Origin: JBBQFC01 sp038321615
GTDB taxonomy: Bacteria; Bacteroidota; Bacteroidia; Flavobacteriales_D; Cryomorphaceae
Assembly: GCA_038321615.1 (NCBI GenBank)
Contig: JBBQFC010000003.1
Span: 1-64,000 of the forward strand
Length of the DNA stretch: 64,000 bases
Direction: 5' to 3'
Shown here in pieces: positions 23,949 through 32,547 of this stretch. The notes beneath the pieces are model-generated. The model was not told the DNA's origin. It was given only the letters and a program-made list of their open reading frames with translations, and did no database searches. Each line of letters opens with the position of its first letter. Position 1 is the first letter of the stretch. A program made the translations under genes and the position numbers.

Positions 23949-24680
23949 TCAGAGTGGAATCGCTGCTCCAATTCCCATTCGAGCTACTTCTACGGTAGCC
24001 GGATCGCCCCCAAACCGGATATTGCCCGCTCTGAAAATTTCGCCATAAATAGCCACTGAAGCGAAGCACAGCATGTCCTGAAAAGTTTCCTGGCGTATGA
24101 ATACGGTTTCCGATTGGAGCCCTGCGGCGCGGAAACTACCATTGGACTTACTGTAAAGGTTGGCTTCGCTGCATCTTCCAGCCACCGAAAGGTCGACAAA
24201 ACCTTGGTGTGCGAAAATATTCGCCTGATTGCAGTCGATCAATAGGTTTACTATGCCATTTGTATCCCATTGATTGTAAGTAAATATGCCGGTTCGGATC
24301 GTGTCCGCGCATGCCAAAATGCCGGAACCGTAATTGGTGATCCCGCTTAGGCTCGGTGCGTAAATAGCGATTTCGGGTTTTTGGCTCAGATCTCGTACCC
24401 AATTGCATCGAGCTGTATTTGAAAGGTAGAGCACCCCCTCACGCACCTCCGTTTCGACCTTATCGATGAGGTGGTCGCCAAACCGCACTTCTACACGGTA
24501 AGCACTGTCGCGGTGATAAGTAATGCGCAGATTATCTTCGATGTTTACTTCCGAAAAGGCAGCGGTGAAGCGGATTTCCGTAGTGTCGTCCCCGTAAGAC
24601 TTCAGGCAATCCCAGCCAGCATCTTCGTCGCAGGCCGAAAACAATAGGGTTATGCATAAACCGATGAAAATCTTTTTCAT
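23949..24680 (-). CDS. Head-GIN domain lipoprotein (DUF2807)
   Basis: A 243-residue lipoprotein with lipobox LFSAC (Cys17) and a parallel beta-helix-like domain. The DUF2807 pattern appears as FSEVNIEDNLRITYH, followed by repeating strands with the G-S-G and S-V-A-G turns (NYGSGILAC, DLSVAGRCSEANLYS, and similar). These surface or periplasmic lipoproteins are abundant in Bacteroidota; their function is unknown. It contains several more cysteines than is usual for the family (DEDAGWDC, ARCNW, LACAD, IDCNQ, GRC), possibly paired by disulfides. The start overlaps the upstream PagL-like gene's stop by 4 nt (ATGA). Confidence 0.85.
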   Translation of the reverse strand: MKKIFIGLCITLLFSACDEDAGWDCLKSYGDDTTEIRFTAAFSEVNIEDNLRITYHRDSAYRVEVRFGDHLIDKVETEVREGVLYLSNTARCNWVRDLSQKPEIAIYAPSLSGITNYGSGILACADTIRTGIFTYNQWDTNGIVNLLIDCNQANIFAHQGFVDLSVAGRCSEANLYSKSNGSFRAAGLQSETVFIRQETFQDMLCFASVAIYGEIFRAGNIRFGGDPATVEVARMGIGAAIPL

Positions 24681-25771
24681 TTTATCCGAATTGCTGTCCC
24701 AATTTCAATATTATCAGCCTTCGCATAATGCGATTTTAATCCAGCAAAAATTTGAATCCGATTAAAATTATAGAGGATATGATAGCGCAAGAACACGGCA
24801 CCATCCTCGGTGAATTTTGGCGCAATATAAGCTCCCGCCGAGAATCGTATTCCGAGATCGCCAAAGCAAAGTTGATAGAGACCAGCTACATAAGCGCGAT
24901 AATTGAACGACGGATCGTCTTGGCCTTCGACCCTTGTGGAGAGCGTGGCGTTGTAATTCAATCCCACTTCTGCTCCGAGCAGCGACTTTGGGCTCACCCG
25001 AATATCCCAAATACCAAATCCATTGACCACGCCATAATAAGGACTTTGAATTTCATCTCCTTGTTTCATCCCGGCCGAGATGCCCAGGCGCCAGTGCTGA
25101 TCTCCTTTCGGAAAAGGGGGCGATAGCCGGGTGGGGTCTCTAAAGCCTTTTGGCGCGAAAGCCACTACGGTATGCAGCATAAGATAGTTTAGGCCGCTGT
25201 TTGGCATTTGTAACGCGCCGTTTGAATAGTGATGGAGCGCAAGCCCAGGCTTTAGTTCAACTTTCTGTGAAAGCTTTACTCGAAAGTAGCATTCCAAAGC
25301 AAATGCGGTATTGATATGTGAGCCAATTGCAGAATTTTGAAGATTTTCGTCCGGGTCAAAGGGCTTCGAAATATATCCAGGGCCTATTCCCATTTTCCAA
25401 TGGATGGACTTTGATGCATTGAGCGGTATGTCCCAAAAGATTCTCACCGCACCAGCACCGCCCAAATAATCGGAGCCTAAGCCATAGCCATCTAATTCCA
25501 CACCCCAGGCAGGGAAATTGAAGAAGTGATGCCAATCTTTGGAGCCATTCGTTCGATGTGCCCAAGATACCCCTCCGCCAATGCTGTGGCCATCGGAAAG
25601 AAATTGAAGATCGGGGTGATGGGCAAGGAGATAGCCACCGTAGCCACCCACACTCCATTCGCTCAGATTTTCGGCAATGCTATCGCTTCCCAACGTGGTT
25701 TGTGCCTGCAATAAGCACGGATAGCAAAGCGATAAGAGTCCGCAAAGGAGAAAGGTGGTGCTGCGCTGCAT
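24677..25771 (-). CDS. Acyloxyacyl hydrolase/PagL-like outer-membrane protein
   Basis: A 364-residue outer-membrane barrel with a signal peptide (about 1-23, ending LLQAQ). The segment ALHHYSNGALQMPNSGLNYL matches the active-site region of the PagL lipid A 3-O-deacylase family (His-x-Ser-Asn-Gly). About eight amphipathic strands precede it, and a second set of about six strands follows, making it roughly twice the length of PagL; this longer form is the usual one in Bacteroidota. It may trim acyl chains from lipid A. The open frame begins at a TTG, but the ATG at 25771 is 6 nt after a consensus -7 box. It is co-transcribed with the head-GIN gene. Confidence 0.83.
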   Translation of the reverse strand: MQRSTTFLLCGLLSLCYPCLLQAQTTLGSDSIAENLSEWSVGGYGGYLLAHHPDLQFLSDGHSIGGGVSWAHRTNGSKDWHHFFNFPAWGVELDGYGLGSDYLGGAGAVRIFWDIPLNASKSIHWKMGIGPGYISKPFDPDENLQNSAIGSHINTAFALECYFRVKLSQKVELKPGLALHHYSNGALQMPNSGLNYLMLHTVVAFAPKGFRDPTRLSPPFPKGDQHWRLGISAGMKQGDEIQSPYYGVVNGFGIWDIRVSPKSLLGAEVGLNYNATLSTRVEGQDDPSFNYRAYVAGLYQLCFGDLGIRFSAGAYIAPKFTEDGAVFLRYHILYNFNRIQIFAGLKSHYAKADNIEIGTAIRIK

Positions 25772-25777
25772 CGAGTG

Positions 25778-25785
25778 CAAACTTA
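25778..25785 (-). promoter_or_regulatory. -7 promoter element for the PagL-like/head-GIN operon
   Basis: Reads TAAGTTTG on the minus strand (full match to TAnnTTTG), 6 nt before the ATG. It lies 32 bp from the divergent mazG -7 box. Confidence 0.6.
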
Positions 25786-25817
25786 GTTACCCGCGGCCAA
25801 TTCCATTGCGGATTGCC

Positions 25818-25825
25818 TACTTTTG
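25818..25825 (+). promoter_or_regulatory. -7 promoter element for mazG
   Basis: TACTTTTG (full match to TAnnTTTG), 13 nt before the ATG. An A-rich spacer (eight A) precedes the start, typical of Bacteroidota leaders. Confidence 0.6.
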
Positions 25826-25838
25826 AAAAAAACAAGTT

Positions 25839-26606
25839 ATGAAGGAAAAATTGGCTGCTTTCGAACGTCTGCTCACTATTATGGACGAGCTGCGGGCTCA
25901 ATGCCCTTGGGATCGCAAGCAGACTATGGAGTCGCTGCGCCATTTAACCATTGAAGAGACCTACGAATTGTCGGAGGCCATTATCGACGGCGACATGGAT
26001 GAGATCAAGAACGAAATTGGCGATTTGATGCTGCACTTGGTGTTTTACAGCAAGATCGGAAGTGAGAGTGGAGCCTTCGATGTGGCCGATGTTTTAAATG
26101 GTATTTGTGATAAACTCATAAATCGGCATCCGCATGTTTACGGCGCTGTAACAGTGGCCGACGAAGAAGAAGTAAAGTCTAATTGGGAAAAAATCAAGCT
26201 CAAGGAAGGGAAGAAATCGGTACTCGAAGGCGTTCCCAGGTCGCTGCCAGCTTTGGTAAAAGCTTCGCGCATTCAAGACAAGGCTCGCGGTGTGGGGTTC
26301 GATTGGGACAATGCCGAGCAGGTATGGGAAAAAGTAGAGGAAGAAATGCGCGAACTGCGCCACGAAGTGGAGCAGGGCAGCGACCGCATAGCGTCTGAGT
26401 TTGGCGATTTGCTTTTCTCAATGATTAATTATGCGCGATTTCTCGACATCAACCCCGACGATGCCTTGGAGCAAACTAACCGCAAATTCATCCGTCGTTT
26501 CCAATTTTTAGAAACCGAAAGCGCTAAAGATGGAAAGGTTCTGGGCGAAATGACCCTTGCCGAGATGGATGTATATTGGAATAGGGCGAAAACTGTGGAA
26601 GTGTAG
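25839..26606 (+). CDS. mazG: Nucleoside triphosphate pyrophosphohydrolase MazG
   Basis: A 255-residue tandem-domain MazG that hydrolyses (d)NTPs to NMPs and pyrophosphate, clearing aberrant nucleotides. The first all-alpha domain opens with LRAQCPWDRKQTMESLR and carries the metal ligands in EETYELSEAI and EIGDLMLHLVFY. A KSNWEKIKLKE linker follows. The second domain has EEMRELRHEV and ASEFGDLLFSMINYAR. Length and both EE..E/GD motif pairs match E. coli MazG. It is monocistronic; 113 nt without a gene separate it from the next ORF. Confidence 0.95.
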   Translation: MKEKLAAFERLLTIMDELRAQCPWDRKQTMESLRHLTIEETYELSEAIIDGDMDEIKNEIGDLMLHLVFYSKIGSESGAFDVADVLNGICDKLINRHPHVYGAVTVADEEEVKSNWEKIKLKEGKKSVLEGVPRSLPALVKASRIQDKARGVGFDWDNAEQVWEKVEEEMRELRHEVEQGSDRIASEFGDLLFSMINYARFLDINPDDALEQTNRKFIRRFQFLETESAKDGKVLGEMTLAEMDVYWNRAKTVEV

Positions 26607-26684
26607 TTATTGCTGAACCGCGCATTGCCATATTGCTTTGCAATAAGACAACTTCCATCACTTTGTAGCGTCGATTATTCTGAT

Positions 26685-26692
26685 TACTTTCG
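26685..26692 (+). promoter_or_regulatory. -7 promoter element for the choice-of-anchor L protein gene
   Basis: TACTTTCG, one mismatch from TAnnTTTG, 27 nt before the ATG. A TTTG at 26662-26665 lies 19 nt upstream, the right distance for the -33 element, making this the most complete promoter in the window. Confidence 0.6.
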
Positions 26693-26719
26693 ACTACCGC
26701 CAATCAAAAATCCAACCTT

Positions 26720-27856
26720 ATGAAATTTCGAATATTATTTAGCATCAGTTTATTAACTGCCTTCTTTGTCGACCCACAATTTTCCAAGGCCCAGCTCAAC
26801 GGCAATCTGAGCTACACACCAGCCGAATTGGTAAACGATTTTTTCAATTCTGGCGTCCTTGTTTCCATTTCGAATGTCACATTTAATGGTATTTCGGCAG
26901 ATAGTCTGAATACACAAATTGGGCTATTTTCAGAAGGTTTCAGCACTGGTTTACCAATAGATTCGGGCTTGGTAATTTCCAATTCACCCCTTACTTCGTT
27001 TTTTACGGATTCCTCTCAAGATCCTAACCTTATTTTTCTCAATAACGATTCAGATATGGAGATACTAATGAACGCACTTGCCCAATCCTGTGCGATTTTG
27101 GAGTTTGACGTTACTGTAGATGCCGACGCATTAGCCTTCAATTATGTTTTTGGTTCTACAGAATATCAAGCCTTTACGTGCTCCGTTTTCAACGATGGAT
27201 TTGGATTCTTTGTAAGTGGCCCTGGTATTAATGGCTCTTTTTCTAATAATGCGGTCAACATTGCCACCATTCCAAATTCAGAAACTCCTGTAGGTATAAA
27301 TACCCTGAATAGTGGTTCTGTTTCAGGATTCTCAGGTTCTGGTAATTGCGATGCAGCCAACCCGAATTGGCAGAATGACAGCATTTATTTTATGAATAAT
27401 CAAATTGATTTTTTTAACGGAACATCAAATTATCCATCTTTTATTGGTCATACTGTAAATCTTGAAGCTCTTATCAATGTTGTCTTTGGAGCAACCTACC
27501 ACATGAAGTTAGCGATATGCAATGCCAACGACGGAGCCTTGCCAAGCTATGTATTTCTGGAAGGAGGCTCATTCGAAGGTCGCTTGGCGAGCAGCGTGCG
27601 GGATCGCGATCAAATTAAATTTGAACTGAGTCCAAATCCATCTAGCGATCTCTTGTGGATAGAAGTAGCAAGCTCCCTTAGCCCACGTTCAAGTGTCCAG
27701 ATATTCGACGCCCAAGGTCGCCTTGTTCGCCAGTTTCAGCTTCAAGGCGCACAAACATTTCAAATGGATATCAGCGATCTACACCGGGGTATCTATGTGC
27801 TGCAACTCCGGGACGAGAATGGATATACAGGAACGGGAAAATTTATCAAGGAATAA
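26720..27856 (+). CDS. Choice-of-anchor L domain protein with T9SS type A sorting domain
   Basis: A 378-residue secreted protein: signal peptide 1-24 (FSKAQ), a choice-of-anchor L domain (about 30-290) and a C-terminal type A sorting domain (about 300-378, with FELSPNPSSD, VQIFDAQGRLVR and GIYVLQL). The anchor-L hallmarks are GLVISNSPL, LEFDVTVDADALAFNYVFGSTEYQ-like strands, NDGFGFFVSGPG and TYHMKLAICN..D. The domain occurs in large surface adhesins; here it stands alone, so this is probably a small surface or released protein. Function unknown. It lies directly upstream of the polysaccharide locus but has its own promoter and a possible terminator. Confidence 0.9.
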   Translation: MKFRILFSISLLTAFFVDPQFSKAQLNGNLSYTPAELVNDFFNSGVLVSISNVTFNGISADSLNTQIGLFSEGFSTGLPIDSGLVISNSPLTSFFTDSSQDPNLIFLNNDSDMEILMNALAQSCAILEFDVTVDADALAFNYVFGSTEYQAFTCSVFNDGFGFFVSGPGINGSFSNNAVNIATIPNSETPVGINTLNSGSVSGFSGSGNCDAANPNWQNDSIYFMNNQIDFFNGTSNYPSFIGHTVNLEALINVVFGATYHMKLAICNANDGALPSYVFLEGGSFEGRLASSVRDRDQIKFELSPNPSSDLLWIEVASSLSPRSSVQIFDAQGRLVRQFQLQGAQTFQMDISDLHRGIYVLQLRDENGYTGTGKFIKE

Positions 27857-27869
27857 GAGAACTCTTGCC

Positions 27870-27897
27870 ACCACAAGAATGATTTTACCTTTGTGGT
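27870..27897 (+). terminator. Possible hairpin between the choice-of-anchor L gene and the polysaccharide locus
   Basis: A 7-bp inverted repeat (accacaa 27870-27876, ttgtggt 27891-27897) with a 14-nt loop and a short T-containing tail, 13 nt after the stop. Stability looks modest. Confidence 0.35.
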
Positions 27898-27901
27898 TTC
27901 C

Positions 27902-27909
27902 TACTTTTG
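27902..27909 (+). promoter_or_regulatory. -7 promoter element for the polysaccharide locus
   Basis: TACTTTTG (full match to TAnnTTTG), ending only 3 nt before the ATG at 27913. The predicted transcript starts at or just inside the start codon, so the first gene of the locus may be leaderless. Confidence 0.55.
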
Positions 27910-27912
27910 CCT

Positions 27913-30273
27913 ATGGCCGAAAAACGAAGTAGCATTATCGACGCCGATGATCTGCTGGTAACCTGGAAATTCATTTCCAAAAATGGTTTGCTTTTATTGT
28001 TGCTGCCCGCGCTATTCGCCGGAGCGGCATATATTTATGTCCACCGCTTACCCGATGAGTATGGAGCCAAAACCGAGATCCTTCTCGGAAGTGGATCGGG
28101 ATATGAATACCAAAGCCAGATTTATCGAAACCTGACGGGCTATGGCGGAGGTGGCGTGAGTCAAATCACCAATCAGATCCGTGTTCTTCAATCGCACGAT
28201 TTAATTTCGAAAGCGCTCGACAAGCTAAATTTTCAAACTTCTTACTACATAGTAGGAAGGGTGAAAACCACCCAAATTCCGCAAATCGATGCATTTGATG
28301 TGCAAATCCAACTTGTAGAATCGGGCGGCGAACAATTGTACGGCGTTCTTTTCGATGTAAAAGTTATCGATCGCGACACCTTCCAGCTCAGATTCCAAAA
28401 AGGCGATGAGAGCGTTCCGCCACGTCGGCATGCATTCAACACCGACATTGTAGAAGGAGAATACCTTTTGCGGCTACAGCGCAATGATTACCTCAGCAAG
28501 GAGACTTTTAAGAGGCTTCGCGGTAATGATTACCGCTTTGTGGTGAACAGTAAGCAGCATTTGATTAATACCTATCGGAAAGGCCTTACTATTCGCAATG
28601 AAGAGAAAACGAGTATTCTCGAAATCAGTATTAAGGATTACCTCGGCTCCAATGCCAAGAACTTCCTGGATTCCCTCTCAGCATCGTATATAGATTACAC
28701 CATAGAGTCGCAGATCAAGCTTAATGAGAATACGCTCGATTATATTGATTCTCAGCTCAAGGGCGTTACTTTCATTCTCGATTCTATAGAAACAACCTTA
28801 GAGAATTTCAAAGATGCCAAAGACATTCTCGACCTTAATCGAGAACAGTCCGAATTTTTCGAAAAGCTCTTGTCATTTGAAAGCGAAAGGCGCACGCTCC
28901 GATTGAAGATAGAAACCTTGGCATCGCTTGAAACTTACCTGTTAAAAAAGACCGATGAGCGGCTCTTACCTCCTGCTCTCTACATTACCGATGATGCCTT
29001 TCTAAAATCGTCGCTCACGGAGCTTTACAACCTGGAAGTGCAGCGCGGTCAGGCCGCATTTGATGTCAAAGAGAATAGCCCCGGATCGGAGCGTATCGAT
29101 CGAACCATCCAGTCGCTCCGTTCAAACATTATTGTTTATATCAATAATTTGCGAAAAGCCATCAACGACCGCACCGGCGATGTATCGCGCGAGATAGCTT
29201 TCTACGAATCGAAGCTTCGTGTGCTTCCGCAATCGCAGCGCGAGATGCTCAACATTCAGCGCAACCTGGACGTAAATGAGAAGATGTATGTGTACTTGCT
29301 CGAGAAAAAAGCAAATACTATAATAGCCCGGGCAGCTATCGTGCCCGAAGTAAGCGTAATCGAAGTGGCGCGGGTAGTAGGAGTTGTAGGGCCGGAGAAG
29401 TTGAAAATAGTGTATTATTTTCTCGCTGCCGGGCTCATTATAGCTCTTATTATCGCCTTCATCCGCACCGCCTTTTTTGATAGAATACAGACCACAAGAG
29501 AGCTGAAGCAAATCACAAATATCCCCGTTATTGGTACTGTACCCGGCAACCCAAAGATCGAACAAGATAGGCTCGTGGTGGTGAAAAACGCCCGTTCCAA
29601 CATTGCCGAAGCTTTCCGAGGCATCCGCACGAACTTGCAATACTTTAATGAAAAGCCCGGGTCGAAAGTCATTCTACTTACCTCCCTTCATCCGGGAGAA
29701 GGAAAAACGTTTTGTTCTATAAACACAGGTGCCATTATAGCAAGTGCGGGAAAAAAAGTGCTTCTGCTCGATTTTGATATGCATAAGCCCAAAGTCCACG
29801 AGTCACTCGAATTGGCCAATCTTAAAGGTCTTTCTACATACATTGGAGGTAGAGATAATCTCGCAGCAGTAATTCAAGAGACGGTGCTTCCTGGGTTAGA
29901 CGTTATTACCGCCGGCCCTATCCCGCCGAATGCTTCCGAGTTAATATTGAGTAGCCGTGTCGATGAACTTTTCGAAAGTGTGCGAAAACAATACGATTAT
30001 ATTATTGTCGACACGCCACCCATAATGCTTATTTCAGATAGTATGGTCTTGATCCGAAAGGCAGACGTGAGCATGTTTGTGCTGAATACCGAAAAGGCTA
30101 CACGGCAAGGAGTGCGACACCTGGAAGAATTAATCGAGATGAACCATTTGAATCATACATCTCTCATATTGAATAATGTGCAACTGAAGCGCTGGCGCTA
30201 CTACTATGGTAAATATTCCTATAGTGGTTCCTACGGTTATTACACCGCTGGCTATGGCCGGGATGACAATTAG
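27913..30273 (+). CDS. Wzz/BY-kinase polysaccharide co-polymerase
   Basis: A 786-residue inner-membrane protein that sets chain length and phosphorylates itself on tyrosine to pace export of surface polysaccharide. Order: first membrane helix (about 24-44), a long periplasmic coiled-coil Wzz/GNVR domain, second helix (about 496-522), then a cytoplasmic tyrosine kinase. The kinase has Walker A Gly595-Glu-Gly-Lys598-Thr599, Walker A' VLLLDFDMHKP and Walker B IIVDTPP. The C-terminal tail has nine tyrosines in 23 residues (RWRYYYGKYSYSGSYGYY region), the autophosphorylation cluster. ATG at 27913 was preferred over a TTG 6 nt upstream. It is the first gene of a 22-kb co-directional locus. Confidence 0.93.
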   Translation: MAEKRSSIIDADDLLVTWKFISKNGLLLLLLPALFAGAAYIYVHRLPDEYGAKTEILLGSGSGYEYQSQIYRNLTGYGGGGVSQITNQIRVLQSHDLISKALDKLNFQTSYYIVGRVKTTQIPQIDAFDVQIQLVESGGEQLYGVLFDVKVIDRDTFQLRFQKGDESVPPRRHAFNTDIVEGEYLLRLQRNDYLSKETFKRLRGNDYRFVVNSKQHLINTYRKGLTIRNEEKTSILEISIKDYLGSNAKNFLDSLSASYIDYTIESQIKLNENTLDYIDSQLKGVTFILDSIETTLENFKDAKDILDLNREQSEFFEKLLSFESERRTLRLKIETLASLETYLLKKTDERLLPPALYITDDAFLKSSLTELYNLEVQRGQAAFDVKENSPGSERIDRTIQSLRSNIIVYINNLRKAINDRTGDVSREIAFYESKLRVLPQSQREMLNIQRNLDVNEKMYVYLLEKKANTIIARAAIVPEVSVIEVARVVGVVGPEKLKIVYYFLAAGLIIALIIAFIRTAFFDRIQTTRELKQITNIPVIGTVPGNPKIEQDRLVVVKNARSNIAEAFRGIRTNLQYFNEKPGSKVILLTSLHPGEGKTFCSINTGAIIASAGKKVLLLDFDMHKPKVHESLELANLKGLSTYIGGRDNLAAVIQETVLPGLDVITAGPIPPNASELILSSRVDELFESVRKQYDYIIVDTPPIMLISDSMVLIRKADVSMFVLNTEKATRQGVRHLEELIEMNHLNHTSLILNNVQLKRWRYYYGKYSYSGSYGYYTAGYGRDDN

Positions 30274-30299
30274 TAGTTTTTGTCTGAACTTCGCTTTCT

Positions 30300-31376
30300 A
30301 TGGAAATGAACGCTCTCGAAGAGCCATTCTTCTCGATTGTTATCCCCAATTTCAATAAGGGTAATTTCGTTGCCGAATGCATAGAATCGGTTAAAAATCA
30401 GAATTTTCTTAATTGGGAGATACTCTTTGTCGATGATCATTCTACTGACGGGAGCGATCGCTTAGCGCAGCAAATGATAGATAAGGATGATCGCTGTACT
30501 TTTCTGGTCAATACTACGGGTAGAAAGGGTGCCAATGCCGCGCGCAACTTAGGTTTTGAGCGTGCGCGAGGTCAATACATTATTTTTCTTGATAGCGATG
30601 ATCTCATGCTGCCCACCAGCCTTCAACTGAGGAGCGAACTCGCTGAAAAATATTCCGATCTGGCATATTTTGCCCTTCCAATGGGGCTATTTAACGATCG
30701 GATAGGCGATTCTGATCTCATAACCAATATTCCTACGTCCGAGCCCGATTTGAATCGTTTTTTAAAACGCGATCTGCTTTGGTTAATCACGGGACCTACC
30801 TGGAAGTATGCTGCTTTCAAACAGTTAGGAGGCTTCGATTTAAATTTACAGAGTCAGCAGGATTTAGATTTACACGTGCGGGCGCTCATTGCTGGGCTAC
30901 CTTACCGATATTTTCATCTAGCCCCCGATACATTCTACCGCAGAAACGTGGTATCTGAAGCACGATTAAATTCCCAGTCAGTTGAACACTTCAAAGCGCG
31001 CTTTGCCATGTTGCGCCGCCAGCACGAGCTTCTTTTAAAAGCGAGCTTGAACACTTCTGATACCGACCTAATTATTGCTTCATCACTATTAGCTCTTGCG
31101 CAAATGATGCGCTGGCATCAAGTGGAGTTGGGTAAGTCTGAAGCGCTAGCCAAAGCACTCGAATATTGGAAGCCAGCCCAAGAATTGGGACTAGTGACAA
31201 AGACAGACTATCGCCTAAGTAAGCTATACATTCTTTTTAAGCATCAATTGCTCTTTAATTACAGCCCTTTCCTCCGCGACCGATTGGAAGCTTTTTTTCT
31301 CCGCCGTTTGGGAAGCCTTATCTTCGTCCCCAGCAAAACTTGCTGCCAGGTGGTATTTCAGCCAGATGAACAATAA
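30300..31376 (+). CDS. Family 2 glycosyltransferase
   Basis: A 358-residue GT-A enzyme. The N-terminal 110 residues carry the family 2 signature: FSIVIPNFNKGNFV, the nucleotide-binding VDDHSTDGS and the metal-binding DSDD (residues near 100). A GGFDLNLQSQQDLDL segment is the acceptor/catalytic-base region (ED/QD type). The C-terminal 120 residues are helical and lack membrane segments. It would add one sugar to the lipid-linked repeat unit on the cytoplasmic face; the sugar cannot be read from the sequence. It begins 26 nt after the BY-kinase stop and overlaps the next gene by 11 nt. Confidence 0.9.
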   Translation: MEMNALEEPFFSIVIPNFNKGNFVAECIESVKNQNFLNWEILFVDDHSTDGSDRLAQQMIDKDDRCTFLVNTTGRKGANAARNLGFERARGQYIIFLDSDDLMLPTSLQLRSELAEKYSDLAYFALPMGLFNDRIGDSDLITNIPTSEPDLNRFLKRDLLWLITGPTWKYAAFKQLGGFDLNLQSQQDLDLHVRALIAGLPYRYFHLAPDTFYRRNVVSEARLNSQSVEHFKARFAMLRRQHELLLKASLNTSDTDLIIASSLLALAQMMRWHQVELGKSEALAKALEYWKPAQELGLVTKTDYRLSKLYILFKHQLLFNYSPFLRDRLEAFFLRRLGSLIFVPSKTCCQVVFQPDEQ

Positions 31377-32547
31377 AGCGCATATCCTTTTTATATCATC
31401 ATGGTGGCCCACAATCCATACTTCTGAAGGCACCTTCGTTGAGCTCCACTTACTCGCGCTTCAATCGCGCGGGTGTAAATGCGCCTTGCTTTTATCGGGC
31501 GAGATAACTTTGGGGAATTTCATCGCATCTGGATTTCGGAGCAGAACTTTCAACCGGTTTAGAAGGAATAGGGCGATCCATTTTATCGATAATCTTACCG
31601 TTCATAAAAGGCCTCTGCGCTGGGCAAAAAGGCCGATGGAATATCGAAAAAGGAATATTTTAAAAGCATCGAACCTCAAGCTTTCGGCCTACATCGCTGG
31701 GCATGGCAAACCCGATTTTATTTTTCACCACGGTGTATTCGATTATGTCTACCTCACTACTTATTTGAGCGAATTTTTCGAGATTCCGGTTTGGTACATG
31801 GAACATTCGCCAAATATGTCTGCTGAGAAAATTCCCTGCGCCAATCCATTTGACACGAAGGCCAATTTGAAGAGTTTTGCAAAGGAGTCCGAACGTAGGT
31901 TTGCCGTTACCGACGCCCACGTAAAACGCATGACTGCCATATTTGGAATTCCATTTGAGTATTGCCCCAATGTAATTACTGATGATTTCTTTGCAAATCC
32001 GGAAGAAATTTCCCGGAGAGGAAATGTATTTCATTTTGCTAATGTTGCTATTCTCGACCCGCGGAAAAACCAACAAATGTTGATCGAAGCATTTGCGAAA
32101 AGTTTTAAGGGCGATCAAAGCGCCAAACTGTACATTGCTGGCGACGGCCCGCTGAAAGCAAAGCTCCAAGCGGTAGTCGATAAGCTCGGAGTGGTCGACC
32201 AAGTCGAGATAATTGGTTACGTAGATCGGGAAGGTATCAAGCAATTGCTGGACAGGGTGCATTGCTTTGTGCTGAGTTCACATGCGGAGACATTTGGGGT
32301 AGTGCTTATTGAAGCTATGTCGCGCGGAATTCCTGCTATCTCTACAGATATTGATGGGCCGAGAGAAATTGTAACCCGTAAAAATGGTATACTATGTCAA
32401 CCAAATGATGCAGAAGCGATGGCGCGCGCCATGCTCGAGATGAGAGCAAATTATGCGCGCTACGATCCATCGGAAATTGTTGCCAGTGTGGCTTCAAGAT
32501 ATGGGCCTGATGCTGTAACTCAAGTTTTATTTGAGAATAATGCGTAA
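31366..32547 (+). CDS. Family 4-type glycosyltransferase
   Basis: A 393-residue GT-B enzyme. The N-terminal acceptor domain begins ILFISSWWPTIHTSEGTF, a pattern common to flavobacterial transferases. The C-terminal donor domain has NVAILDPRKNQQMLIEAF, LYIAGDGPLKAKLQ and the E-x7-E motif in SSHAETFGVVLIEAMSRG. It is a retaining enzyme using a nucleotide sugar; specificity is unknown. The start overlaps the preceding gene's end by 11 nt, and the next gene's ATG overlaps its stop by 8 nt. Confidence 0.9.
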   Translation: MNNKAHILFISSWWPTIHTSEGTFVELHLLALQSRGCKCALLLSGEITLGNFIASGFRSRTFNRFRRNRAIHFIDNLTVHKRPLRWAKRPMEYRKRNILKASNLKLSAYIAGHGKPDFIFHHGVFDYVYLTTYLSEFFEIPVWYMEHSPNMSAEKIPCANPFDTKANLKSFAKESERRFAVTDAHVKRMTAIFGIPFEYCPNVITDDFFANPEEISRRGNVFHFANVAILDPRKNQQMLIEAFAKSFKGDQSAKLYIAGDGPLKAKLQAVVDKLGVVDQVEIIGYVDREGIKQLLDRVHCFVLSSHAETFGVVLIEAMSRGIPAISTDIDGPREIVTRKNGILCQPNDAEAMARAMLEMRANYARYDPSEIVASVASRYGPDAVTQVLFENNA

